Origin: Pseudonectria foliicola
Taxonomy: Eukaryota; Ascomycota; Sordariomycetes; Hypocreales; Nectriaceae
Length of the DNA: 64,000 bases
Assembly (NCBI GenBank): GCA_003693505.1
Contig: QUZD01000054.1
Location: 62,001-126,000, forward strand
Reading direction: 5' to 3'
Position numbers and translations under genes: made by a program. Positions 12,672 to 23,049 of this stretch are shown piece after piece. Position 1 is the first letter of the stretch. Every line of letters begins with the position of its first letter. The notes beneath the pieces were generated by a model. It searched no databases, was not told the DNA's origin, and saw nothing but the letters and a program-made list of their open reading frames with translations.

Positions 12672-13475
12672 CTATACGACCTCCTTCAGTCTCTGAGCCA
12701 GAGTGACGAAACCCCCCTCATCCTCCCCAACCCACACATCAACCCACTCTCTGGCCTGTCGGTATCTGTCGTCGTCCTTGCCCCAGTCTTCCTCCCGGGG
12801 TCTCTCTACGTACAATGTTCGAAAGCCACAGTCTCTCGCCGCTTCCAAGTCGGCAAGATGCGCCGCGACCATGGCAACTTCAGAAGGCTCCAGACCCAAC
12901 TCACGAGCTGCGCCGAGGTACACGGCTGGGTTTGGCTTGTAGGCGCCGAATTGCTCTGCGGAAACGAATTTCTGAAAGTTCAGACTGCCATAGTCATTGA
13001 GGTCGCGCAGAAGCGTCGTGTTGCCGTTGGAGAGCGTACTGGTCGTAAATATCTTGCCCAGCTCCTCGAGTCCATCCGAAGAGTCCGGCCATGGTCCTAG
13101 ACGATGCCATACTAGGCTCAACGATTCCATCTCCATGGGCGTGTAGAGCCCGTCCAGCTCCCAGCTGCCCAGGAGTTCTACCAAGCTATCGTAGTGATGC
13201 TGATCAACAGATTTCCATGGATCACGGTCTGGATCAAACGTGCCACAGAATTTGCTGTACGTGTCACGCCATTCCTGTGCAAATCGCCCCCAGTCCTCTT
13301 CAGTGAGCGCCTGAAGACGCGACTTGAGACGTTCTGGCAACTCGGACGAAAGCTTGCGGAAGGCTCGCAAGTAGAGCTCCTCGGTGACGGAGGAGCGCCA
13401 ATCGACAGTGGTGCCAAAAACGTCAAATGTAAGCGCTTTAACTTGGGCAAGTGGTGAAACTTTACTCGGCGACAT
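12672..13475 (-). CDS. type II haloacid dehalogenase-like hydrolase
   Basis: Single-exon gene for 267 residues. The first ATG in the frame is at 13475; the frame is open further upstream but has no other ATG. Family motifs are visible: motif I FDVFGTTVDW with the nucleophilic Asp18, motif II TSTLSNGN, the conserved Lys in KPNPAVY, and the C-terminal VAAHLADLEAARDCG segment, which resembles the VAAH...D...A pattern of L-2-haloacid dehalogenases. The fold hydrolyses carbon-halogen or phosphate bonds through an aspartyl intermediate; the substrate cannot be told from sequence. No signal peptide or membrane segment, so probably cytosolic. It is a stand-alone gene with no related neighbours. Confidence 0.9.
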   Translation of the reverse strand: MSPSKVSPLAQVKALTFDVFGTTVDWRSSVTEELYLRAFRKLSSELPERLKSRLQALTEEDWGRFAQEWRDTYSKFCGTFDPDRDPWKSVDQHHYDSLVELLGSWELDGLYTPMEMESLSLVWHRLGPWPDSSDGLEELGKIFTTSTLSNGNTTLLRDLNDYGSLNFQKFVSAEQFGAYKPNPAVYLGAARELGLEPSEVAMVAAHLADLEAARDCGFRTLYVERPREEDWGKDDDRYRQAREWVDVWVGEDEGGFVTLAQRLKEVV

Positions 13476-14079
13476 TGCGAGCGGAAGCTTGGCTGCTGTC
13501 GACTTGTTGTGTTGGCTGACAATCTGGTGCGTGACGACGAAACCCAATGTCTACTACGTCACTCAAGCTTTCCGACGATACCTGTAGTCACATGATAGGC
13601 CTTGACAAACAAGAAACGCCAACATGCAATTAAAAGTTGCAGTTGTCAGTGAGACGATGTATTGCGTCGGATGGATGGATGAACGAAGCTGACATTTGTC
13701 AATCTCAACGACTGACCGATACATTTCCCGTAGACGAGCTGCGCTGCAGGGTAGCGCATCCCCAGGCCAGGCAACACATATCATCACCACCGTCCACCTC
13801 CTTATGGAGCGTTCAACTACTTGGTCATCTCGCAGCCAGCCCTCTTGTAAGGCCATCCGACTGGAGTGAATCCTAGAAGCGCCGATTCGAAACCGTTGCG
13901 AGGTACACCACGGAGGATACATCACCAAGACGTATGACGAACCATCTACGTACTGGTGTGATCATACCTAGTCACCATTGATCGAATACTTCAGCCAGCC
14001 ATACGACCCTTTAGTATAAGCAAGAGGAGTATTCTTGCCGTGAAACGACTTTGATAGCACCGGCCCCGTGTGTCTCAAC
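13476..14079. other. shared promoter region between divergent genes
   Basis: About 600 bases between the start codons of the dehalogenase-like gene (minus) and the membrane protein gene (plus). It must hold both promoters. I see no further gene or strong motif. Confidence 0.6.
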
Positions 14080-15411
14080 ATGCCATATCCTCAAGACCAT
14101 TTCTTGGGCCGTCATTATTTTGCCGATCATAGCACTGGCCCATTGCCATTTGTTAATCCAACGCAACGATATTTTGCGGCTGACGAGAAGAAGAAGGTCA
14201 CGCCTAAGGAGGAAGCCGCTGAAGACATATTACCCGTCTCTCCAAGAACTGTCAAAGGTGTCGCATATGTCTGGAGAAGTCGTGATAATCGAAAAGGGAG
14301 ACATGGCTTGGCTGTTCACCGAGACGTTCAACATCATGGCACCAAGGCAGGTCTCAAGACATCCGACAGCCTGGACCAGACCATGCGCGGAGTTATCAAG
14401 ATGTTTGTGAGGTACCCCATCTGGGACGTGTCCTACGACGTGGCCGTAATATTTACAATAGGTAAGCCCCTTTATCACCGCCAACTTTGAACAGCGTTCT
14501 GATGTTGACCTTGCTAGGCTCTGTGATATGGGTTATCAATGGCTTCTTCAACTTCCTGCCAGTCATAGATCCATCCTCAGCGTTCAAGGGGGAGTCAAGC
14601 TGGGGTGGTGGCTTAACGGCACTCATTGGAGCAACCGTGTTCGAATTCGGCTCAGTCCTTCTGATGCTCGAGGCTGTCAACGAGAACCGGACAGACTGCT
14701 TTGGGTGGGCGGTTGAGGAGAGCGTGAATGACCTGCTGCACATATACCCCGAAAAGGAGCTCTGCAAACATTCTCACCCCCGGAAACTGGCATTCGTCAA
14801 GGGATCTCTCTCCGCGCAAGATGCAGTGGCGAACAGATCAGAGAAGAACAAGCGCAAATGGTCATGGTGGCCAACATGGTACGAGTTGAGAACCCACTAC
14901 ATTCGAGAAATTGGTTTCCTCGCCAGTCTCGCTCAGTTCCTTGGCGCGACCATCTTCTGGATCTCAGGTATCGTGTCCTTGCCACCCATTCTGGACCACT
15001 TCTCACGAGGTACCGAGAATGGCGTGTACTGGTCCACCCAAGTCATTGGGGGAGCCGGGTTCATCGTGTCAGGTATTCTATTTATGATTGAGGTTCAGCC
15101 TCGCTGGTACACTCCCGCACCGGGAGTGCTCGGTTGGCACATCGGCTTCTGGAACCTCATCGGAGCCTTGGGATTCACACTCTGTGGAGCAATTGGTTAC
15201 GGCGGTACGCCTCATGGTATTCAATATGGTCTTACTCTCTCCACGTTTATAGGATCTTGGGCTTTCTTGGTAGGACCGTTTATGGAACCCTTTGGGAAAG
15301 CACATTGCTAACCTCGGCTAGATCGGAAGTGTCATACAGTGGTACGAGAGCCTGGATAAGTATCCTATTTGGGTTGACAACAAGATCCATAATCTCGTTG
15401 CATCAGGATGA
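14080..15411 (+). CDS. six-span integral membrane protein, fungal, function unknown
   Basis: Predicted 407 residues in three exons: 14080-14461, 14518-15269 and 15322-15411. Both introns (56 and 52 bases) have good signals (GTAAGC...CTAG and GTAGGA...GCTAACCTCGGCTAG), and translation is continuous across them. The first 120 or so residues look cytosolic and contain a Lys/Glu-rich stretch. Six hydrophobic segments follow: at the exon 1/2 junction, TALIGATVFEFGSVLLML, the stretch around FLGATIFWISGIV, GGAGFIVSGILFM, FWNLIGALGFTLCG, and the segment crossing the last intron (SWAFLIGS). It resembles conserved integral membrane proteins that are annotated in fungi without function. I do not know what it transports or binds. 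Confidence 0.8.
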
Positions 15412-15742
15412 CACCACGGAGTCGCTAGAAGTTGCGACCATGTTCAGACCTGCCATTGACTTATGAGATACTTTGGATTTCAATTTCCACCACGTGTCAG
15501 AAATCCAAAAAGACATAATGATGATAATAATCCTTGATGTTGGTCATTGATCTTGGACTCTGCACTTGCTGAACAAGGTCTGTTGTCAACTTTCCTGTGT
15601 CCCAGATACTGCAGACCGGGTCACGTTGCAATCTAACCGTCCAATGACACGGTAAGTCGCATCGGCTAGTAGTCTCGAGGGGCGATATGAACTACCGAGA
15701 ACGACAAATCACTTTCCTCCCGAAATATCTATCTGGGCTTGC
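15412..15742. other. short gene-free interval
   Basis: The 3' flank of the membrane protein gene, somewhat AT-richer than its neighbours. Nothing recognisable. Confidence 0.5.
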
Positions 15743-16228
15743 TTATTCCAACTGCAAGAAGGTTACAGGCGCGTCGCCAGTTGACAACGTCTCGGCGGGG
15801 CGCATCTTGGAGGATGGCAGCATTGCAAATGGATAGACGCTTCCGGATCGGCAACCAAATCCTGCGGCATTGTATGACTTGCGTTCAGGGTCATAGTATG
15901 TTTTGTGGAATGACAATTGCATACATGTGGGCATGATTAAGGTTACGAAATAGCCAGGAAGCACGATGAGACCGCTTTGCAGAGCCAGACGGCCACCGAG
16001 TACATCGCATATCCAGTGCCAACCGTGCATGTACGAAGTAAGTACAGCGGGCGTCTGAATGGACTTGAAGATCCCAAAGACTCCAAGAATGTACCCCAGA
16101 AATCGCGCGACCAAGGATCTTGGCAACGCCATTGAATAAGCGTCGTTGAGTGTTGTGTTGCAGATATATGGGCCAAAGACATCCAAATCGTCAAAGCACA
16201 CCGGAACACCTAGCCCATACAGGAACAT
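15743..16228 (-). CDS. doubtful ORF, possible terminal exon or gene remnant
   Basis: An open frame of about 161 residues from the first ATG at 16228. It has a plausible hydrophobic pattern (segments around LVARFLGYILGVFGIF and SGLIVLPGYFVTLIMP) and a less repetitive composition than the surrounding noise ORFs. Upstream the frame stays open without an ATG to a TAG just before about 16280; the sequence CCGGTAG there could be a splice acceptor. I could not find a convincing first exon. It may be the last exon of an unrecognised gene, a decayed gene, or chance. I recognise no family. Confidence 0.3.
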   Translation of the reverse strand: MFLYGLGVPVCFDDLDVFGPYICNTTLNDAYSMALPRSLVARFLGYILGVFGIFKSIQTPAVLTSYMHGWHWICDVLGGRLALQSGLIVLPGYFVTLIMPTCMQLSFHKTYYDPERKSYNAAGFGCRSGSVYPFAMLPSSKMRPAETLSTGDAPVTFLQLE

Positions 16229-17366
16229 GAGAAGCAAATAGTACACACGGGAGCAAACGCTGGTACGATGGGCGCACGGCTACCGGCACCTGCTCGATTC
16301 AACGGTTTCAAGATGCGGAGTGCAACTCGAAATAGCTTGGTTGCCAACCCGCCGCCGCAACGGCGCCGGCGTAGCGTACGGGCTTGACTGTGGGCGAGTG
16401 TTCCGTGCCCACCCACTGCAGTCTCACTCACGTTTCCCAAGAATTGGTGCCATCGTAGCTGCAAGGTGAGTTGGTCAATTGATGGCCTGGTCTTCCTCGG
16501 GAACGCGATGCTATATCTATAACTCACTATTGATAACGCTGTAACTGACTACGGATATCCCAACTAAGCTATGCATAGGTAAGCTAACAAAATGGTCCTG
16601 ATAAGAGGGGAGTTCTGCTCGGTTGAAACGGTCTAGGCTGCAAGCGCTGACAAGTGTGTAGTCTGTACTCCATACGAATAGTGGCAGCTCTGCTTGTCTG
16701 GGCTTGTCTCCCGAGAACCAGAGAGTGCCGGTATAAGGGGCTGCTGGCTCACTGCTTGATGAGTGTAATGTCGGTTTTTTGCTTTTTATCTTGGCTGCGT
16801 TATCCACATGCCACAAGTACATTGGCCACGCATCAGTACAATCCCTGCGTATCTCATCGATGAATGAGTCGAGGCATAGCCAGATTGGATTGACTGAAAT
16901 CTGATGTCCAGTGCTTTTTGTTAGCTCTCGCCCGAGAACTCCCTCACAAGGGGCTCTCTCACAAGGGCGAGAGGCGTTGTTTGCGAGACGCCATGTTTGC
17001 CCCAAGGTGACCATTGCCGTTGCTGTCAATTACGTCTGGCCCAGCATGGAGTGGAAGAGGCCAAGCAGCTACCTTGCTGTAATACCGAGGGAGTGAGCTA
17101 CTGCAAGCAGCGACTCCGTGACCACGGCCGCGGCGGCAAAAAAGAACCGGGGTTAAGATCCCCACCGATGCGGCGCGGCGGCCAAGGTGGGAACAAGGGG
17201 GCTATGTATTGTACGATATAGAATGTAGTCTGTGATGGGGCTCTACACAGAAAGTACGGCCGTGTCTGGAGCGTGAGAGTTGGGTCAATGATTGAAGCCG
17301 CTCTCTCGAGTACTGTTGGGGCAACAAGATGAAGGGAGATGCCCCTGGCTCGGTTGGGTATTGTAT

Positions 17367-17430
17367 GCCAACTCCCAACTGCCAACTGTCAACTGCCAAC
17401 TGTCAACTGCCAACTGTCAACTGCCAACTG
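17367..17430. repeat. 7-base CAACTGC/CAACTGT repeat
   Basis: Nine consecutive copies of a CAACTNC-type heptamer, alternating CCAACTG and TCAACTG. Confidence 0.9.
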
Positions 17431-18170
17431 ACCTGGTTTCGGGACAAGTACAGATTGTGTACCCGAACTATGTTGTCCCTTACATGAGGACCTACATATG
17501 CGAGTGCCTACAAAGAGAGGCTGACGACGAGAATCCACCGTCCCGCCTGTACCCATCTTTACGTGATACATTGTAATATGTACATGGTACAGCAAGAGCT
17601 CCGACGCCGGACCATTTAACTTTGATAGCCATGAAAAGGATCGTCGCATCTTCCGGGGGTGTTTTGACTTGGCTTGGATGTCTATTGTGCAGTACTTTGG
17701 TGGCGGAACAATGGATATCTGTTCCGGCTGTTACACGCATGTTTGGGTTCCGGCAGCTGAGGAAGTGGCTTGCGCCAAGCAATCGGGTACAGGTATAGCA
17801 CTCAAGGCACTGTAGGTAGGTACTGGAGGTGTCGTACAAGGTAGTTTCGGCGTCGAGTTAGCCAGAGTGGTCTTACGACGGCGCGACGCCATTTCCATTG
17901 ATTGACGGGATAGTAAGATTGGCTTCTTTCTCTGGGCTGGCTGTTGACCCATGAGCCCATGAGCATCATGGAAAGTACATAGCCATTAGTAGGGTGAAAT
18001 TAGTGCAGTGGAACCCGCCCGCCCACTTGTCCCGCCCAGCCATGGTCCCGGAAAAGGGCTGAAACTGCCATGTATGTACCATGTAAGAGTGCTAGAACGA
18101 GCAGCAGCAGTAGTCAAATTGGCGCGTTCAAGAGAGAGGAGGGGGACGAAGAGGATGGATGCTGTAAAAA

Positions 18171-18236
18171 GAGAGAGAGAGAGAGGGAGGGAGGGAAGGA
18201 GAGGGAGAGGGAGAGGGAGAGGGAGAGGGAGAGGGA
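18171..18236. repeat. GA / GGGAGA purine tract
   Basis: Sixty-six purines: GA dinucleotides, then GGGA, then repeated GGGAGA hexamers. Confidence 0.9.
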
Positions 18237-19229
18237 ACTGGAACCACCCCCCCTTGTTCTACATAGTTGGCGTGGACGGTGACGACGGTTGGCAACGACG
18301 GGAACCAAGAACGGGCCCCGGGAAGTTAATTTCCAACCAATTTGGGTGGAGGCGTGGAGCAAAAGAGGAAAAGACGGATACCTACGGATAGGTAAGGAAC
18401 GTACAGATTACTATGTATGAGAAAGATTTGAATGGCCTGCCTACCTACGAACTTCAATCACGGCCGCAAAGAACGTCCAAACCCCGAGAGGAGAAGGTGG
18501 AATGGAATAGAAGTGGAAAAGAAGAGAGAAGGCAAGCAGGGCTAATATCATATGTAACCTTTGCGGTGCGTCTGTGGGAAAATAAGATGTAATACGGGTA
18601 CGTATCCGTGCTTGCGTGCCCGTCCGTGTTCTCTGGATTCTGGCCTTGTCTCGCCGTTTCCCAGCCGTGCTGACATGGAAGTGTGTGCGTGTTGGTTGTT
18701 AGCGGAGACAAGACTCGGTACGGACCACGAATTGTCTCGGTACCCCTTAGATTAGGTAGCTACCTGACGGGGAGGTACAGTGATCCGTACAGCTCATAGG
18801 TATTGCGAGAGATGGATGTTGGGTGGCGGCGGGTCATGAAGGGCTGCGGAAGGACAAAAGACAAAAGACGAAGGGCAGAGCAGCTGCTGGAAATGTCTCA
18901 GCCTACCTTCCAAGTTCCAAGTTCCAAGTTTCGAGTTCCAAGGCGGCAGGCCGGCCGCCCAGCCTTGCGTGTTGGCACGGTTGGGTACTGGCGGATTGGT
19001 CGGCCACGTGCAATGGAAGCTCGAGGGCGAAATTGTCTCGCATACTACTGCCATGGCTATAGCAGTACCAGAGTACGGCGTGTCAATAAGGAGAGGGATT
19101 GCGTGTTATAGACAGGGATGAGGCGGAAACAACGGCCATCTGGGGTGCAGAGGTAGCCCGTGCAGATGGTTGCTTGCACATGGCCCAATGCATAGAAGTG
19201 GAAGCTGGGCGGCTCTCTCTCTGGCTTGT

Positions 19230-19254
19230 GATGGGATGGGATGGGATGGGATGA
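19230..19254. repeat. GGGAT microsatellite
   Basis: Four GGGAT pentamers plus a partial unit. Confidence 0.75.
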
Positions 19255-19420
19255 ACGAGTGCTACGTGCTCCGCTCCAGCACCTACATGCTATACCTGAG
19301 TGGCCTGCTCCGAGAATTACCTACTGTACAGTGCCTACTTGCTACTAACTACCCAAGCTGCCTGGTATAGATGAATCGATGGATGGATATGAAGGGTCAG
19401 GCATCTGCACATTTCTTCGC

Positions 19421-19444
19421 ATCCATCCATCCATCCATCCACCC
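19421..19444. repeat. ATCC microsatellite
   Basis: Five to six ATCC tetramers. The same motif recurs at 5571-5586, 28092-28113 and 63831-63872. Confidence 0.8.
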
Positions 19445-19911
19445 ACCCATATGCAGTTGCATGCAGTTGCATGCTGGCAGTACTCACGGAGAAGACTTCC
19501 CCAAGCGCACCCATTTCGGATGCATGTCTTGGGCGGAAAAGCCGACAGTGCAGGAGTGCCACCCGGCCAATGTTGACAGCGGCCTCAACGTCTGCCATGT
19601 ATGTATCACGTCTGCGTCAACGTCGACGAATGGCTCGGCCAGCGTCTGTCGGTTACCATGCCCTGGCTGACACAGATGGGGCCGTGTGTCGCAAGCGATG
19701 TGATAGAGTGCAGGTGCGTAACGCAGGGAACGCCCATCGGCCGAGGCTAGGGGATCGATCTGCTTTGCATGATTCCTAACATGGGATATGATGGCCTTCT
19801 GATGCTGCTATTGTACTGCATGGTATACAGACCCTCTCTGCCTCTCTCCAAGTATGTATCTGCTCCCGTACCTTGTGTACTGTACAGTACGACAAACACC
19901 CAGGTAGAGAC

Positions 19912-19956
19912 GGAGACGGAGACGGAGAGAGGGACAGGGACAGGGACAGGGACAGA
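19912..19956. repeat. GGAGAC / GGGACA hexamer repeats
   Basis: Three GGAGAC-type hexamers followed by four GGGACA hexamers. Confidence 0.8.
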
Positions 19957-20601
19957 ACTAGAGAGAGACAGAGGACGAAGTGAGCGAGCAGTGCTCAGGC
20001 CACGACCCAGCCAGCCAGCCAGCCAGCCAAAGACGCTTATCGCCTGCAAGCCTTTTTTTGCGCCACTGGAATCACTGCGAGAGAGTGGGCGAGATCAATG
20101 ATCAACAAGGTGTGAAATTGCAGGCCCCAGAAAGACGCAAGCGTGGTTGACAAGGTCGAGTTGAGCTACAGGGGCCTTAGGGGCTCCATCAGGAGGCTTG
20201 CGGCGAGGGTTCCCGGTGGGGGTTAGCGGCTCACCCGCTGGAGCAAGTACTGTACGACTGTATGTAGGTACCTACCTTACCTACCTAGACTACGTGCTGA
20301 TATCTTGGTAGACTAATCTGTAAATGGGTGGATGGATATGGATGGACGGATGTTTGCCATGGTTCTGTGGATCCATCCATTGGATGTGTTGGTTGTTCTA
20401 TGGATTCCTTCCTTCGGGGCCCTGCCGCCTTGCCGCCCTTGCTCGAGGTGGCCATTTGTCCATTGACGCTGTGTGGCTGTTTCGATCCTTGCCTAAGGTA
20501 GGTAGGTCTCCAAGCCGCCCAATGGAGCCCCCTAAACCAAACACTTTTGGAGCACTCGGAGGCACTCAGAAGCACCCACCCACCACCCATCGGGCTGCCT
20601 T

Positions 20602-20652
20602 GCATGCATCTGGACATGCATCTGGACATGCATCTGGGCATGCGTCTGGACG
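20602..20652. repeat. 12-base CATGCATCTGGA minisatellite
   Basis: Four copies of a CATGCATCTGGA unit; the last two carry one or two substitutions each. Confidence 0.9.
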
Positions 20653-20830
20653 TATGGCATCCATCCCATCTGTCGATACGTGCAGTTCAGAGTTGTATTG
20701 CTGGGCACCCAGTGGCGGCCGCGGAGCTGGTCCGGGGTTCTGACGTCCCAAGAAGGCTCTCCCATTGGCTCCGTGCCTGGACTCGCAATACAGTACCCTG
20801 GCAGCTGGCCTCGACTTTCTCTCCTCCCCC

Positions 20831-20880
20831 TCTCTCCTCTCCTCTCCTCTCCTCTCCTCTCCTCTCCTCTCCTCTCTTCT
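20831..20880. repeat. TCTCC pentamer pyrimidine tract
   Basis: About nine TCTCC pentamers in an uninterrupted pyrimidine run. Confidence 0.9.
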
Positions 20881-23049
20881 CCTTTTACAGATTGCAGTAG
20901 GTAATGTAATGGTACAGTACCTGCATTCGCCATCCCTGTCTGCCGCCGACGCCGACGCCGACGCCGTCGCTCCTCGCGCCTCGCTCCTCGCAGTGCTCGT
21001 CATGAGATTGCAGAATGAAGAATGCAGGATGCTTCCTCCGAACTGGACGTGCTGCTAGTGACAGTTGCATCTGCACCTGCGCCTGCACCTGCGTCTGCAT
21101 CTGCATCTGCCGCTGCTGTCGCTGTCACTGTCGCCTTCGCCTGGTTCGCTTCAGCTGCTGCTGTGACTGCACTGGCCTCGCCTCTCCGGCTTCGTCTAGG
21201 CCTCACGCTTGTCTCAGGCAGGATGGATAGCCTCCAACGCCGACATCATCTCCCACGCCTCTCTTTGCCTCTTGCCGTCAACCCTTAATCAAATCCCGGC
21301 CGTCTAATCTGTACTCGGTACCTTGCTGTCGCTACCTGAGCCTAGCCGGTACACTACATAGTCATCTGTACCTTGGCAACCTGCTTGCCTACCTTAGCCT
21401 TGCCCGCCCTCTCGGGTCGCCCCTAGTCGCCTTGCGAATACGTACCTACAGTATACTACTGTACAGTGATCTGTACCTTACTGTACATACATTATTCTGT
21501 ACCCGATGGAGAGAACAACGTCTCATCACCGCAGCCACGCCGTGATTGATGGATCGCCGACGAACGCCCCCCCTCTTCCAATGTACTAAGTCAAGTGGAG
21601 TGGATATGCACTCTCGTGCTAATACTACTAATAGATGGAAGCGACAGGGTCCTTGCTGCCATGGCCCAGCTTCTTGAAGCGACACCCCCCCAAACCGTCG
21701 CCTCACATCGAGTTGCGCGCTCTTCTGGCTCTTCTGGCTCTTCTGGCTCTCCTCTTGTTGTTACATCTCCTTCCTCTTGCTTCTGTCTATCCTTACTTTA
21801 CCGGTACTTCCCTCGCTCTCTGTCCAGCTTTTCTCTCTCTCCTGTTTCTTTGCTTCTCCCGACACTTGACCGGGGCTTGCCTGTGCTTTTGTGGTGCTGG
21901 ACTTCACGATTTCCCCGGCTTCTCCTTCATCTGCAACGTCCCGTCGCTCCCCTTCTCCACGACAGCCACCTATCGACGGATTCCTACGTACCTAGTTGTC
22001 GATTCCTACCTACGCAGAGCCATGACGTCCCGACAAATCGTCTGCCCATGATCGAGGTCGCAGACTAGCACTGGATCCCGCATTTAGACGCTGCTCTTGT
22101 TGTAAGCCGCCAAGATCTAATCCCGCGAGTCATGATGCCGCCGCGACATGCCATTATCCTTTGAGAAATCTTGCCTCACGTCGCTGGGTAAAATTGTACT
22201 CACAGTACAAGCATTTGCTAACCAGTTTGACCCGTCTGTCAGACAAATTGAATCAACTCCGTCCTTTTCGATTCCAACTTTGTAATCGGCCATTGCTCCT
22301 TTTTTCCTCACCAGTGGCGTGCCAGTCTTACACAGACAATCGGCACGCGCCCTTTTCAAATACACCAATATTTGCCAAGTCGGATGGCGCCTCGCATCCA
22401 GTTATTGTACCTAGACGCAATAGGTCCGGATTCTCCACAGACGTGTTGCGACGACATTGCACCAATCAATATCGCAATTCTTGCTTGAAGTCAGTATGAT
22501 CTGATGCCTCTTATCTCATAGCCCCAGGCATCCACTAGGTGCTCACTACACTATAGTCGGGCCCTGGGTGTCAGTCTGCATTGAAACTAATCACATTTCA
22601 TTCGCAGATACTGTTGCCTTTCATCTCGTTTCGAAACACAAGCCATCTCGTGTCCTTTCTCAGTCAGCTATACTTGCTTGTTTCGAACTCTACTTTGCAT
22701 TTTCGAGCGTCGGCCCCGCCGTCACCGAACACACTCTGAGGGAGTCACTGTCTGAGTATTGCTTTTTTATGTCCTAACCGCTTAACAACAAAGTGCCCAG
22801 CGTTGATGTCGTTGGTGGAGGAGCTTTGCGCAACCCAATTGTGAGCTTGCCACTTTCAAAGGCCCAGGGATCACCGCTGTTGGCCCTGTTTCTTTGCCGC
22901 CTTCTGCTTTGATACCTCGTACCACCACCGGGTGCATTACTGAAAGACCTCTTTTTAAAGCTGTGAGCTTGGCCGGTTCATGCTCAGCAGCGGACACGAC
23001 ACCAAATTGTTTCCTCCTCACCGTCCTCCCAGCTTCTTAACTGCTCACC

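Larger units (their letters stand above)
16229..23049. other. long gene-poor block
   Basis: These 6.8 kb contain no gene I can support. They hold tandem repeats (listed separately), TACAGATTA at 18402 and reversed at 20314 and 21305, and GGTAGGTA strings (for example 20262-20290). The last 1.4 kb is C+T-rich in places (around 21715-21870) and probably includes the promoter and leader of the large gene that starts at 23050. Confidence 0.6.

Noticed and set aside
13476..13547. 24-codon extension of the dehalogenase-like ORF
   Set aside because: It begins at TTG rather than ATG, and the family motif order fits the ATG at 13475.
16210..16527. Minus-strand open frame upstream of the doubtful ORF, considered as its first exon
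   Set aside because: It has no ATG near its 5' end and begins only at a GTG, so it cannot be a normal first exon.
16517..17029. Minus-strand ORF of 170 codons
   Set aside because: Composition is unremarkable, no domain or signal is visible, and it stands alone in a repeat-rich block.
17140..17190. GC-rich segment with GGGGTTAAGATCCCC, considered as a tRNA or structured RNA
   Set aside because: It lacks the A and B box pattern and a cloverleaf I could fold by eye.
21635..22051. Leucine-rich plus-strand ORF resembling a membrane protein
   Set aside because: The hydrophobicity comes from a CTCTTCTGG-type pyrimidine repeat; it is more likely promoter or leader DNA of the downstream gene.
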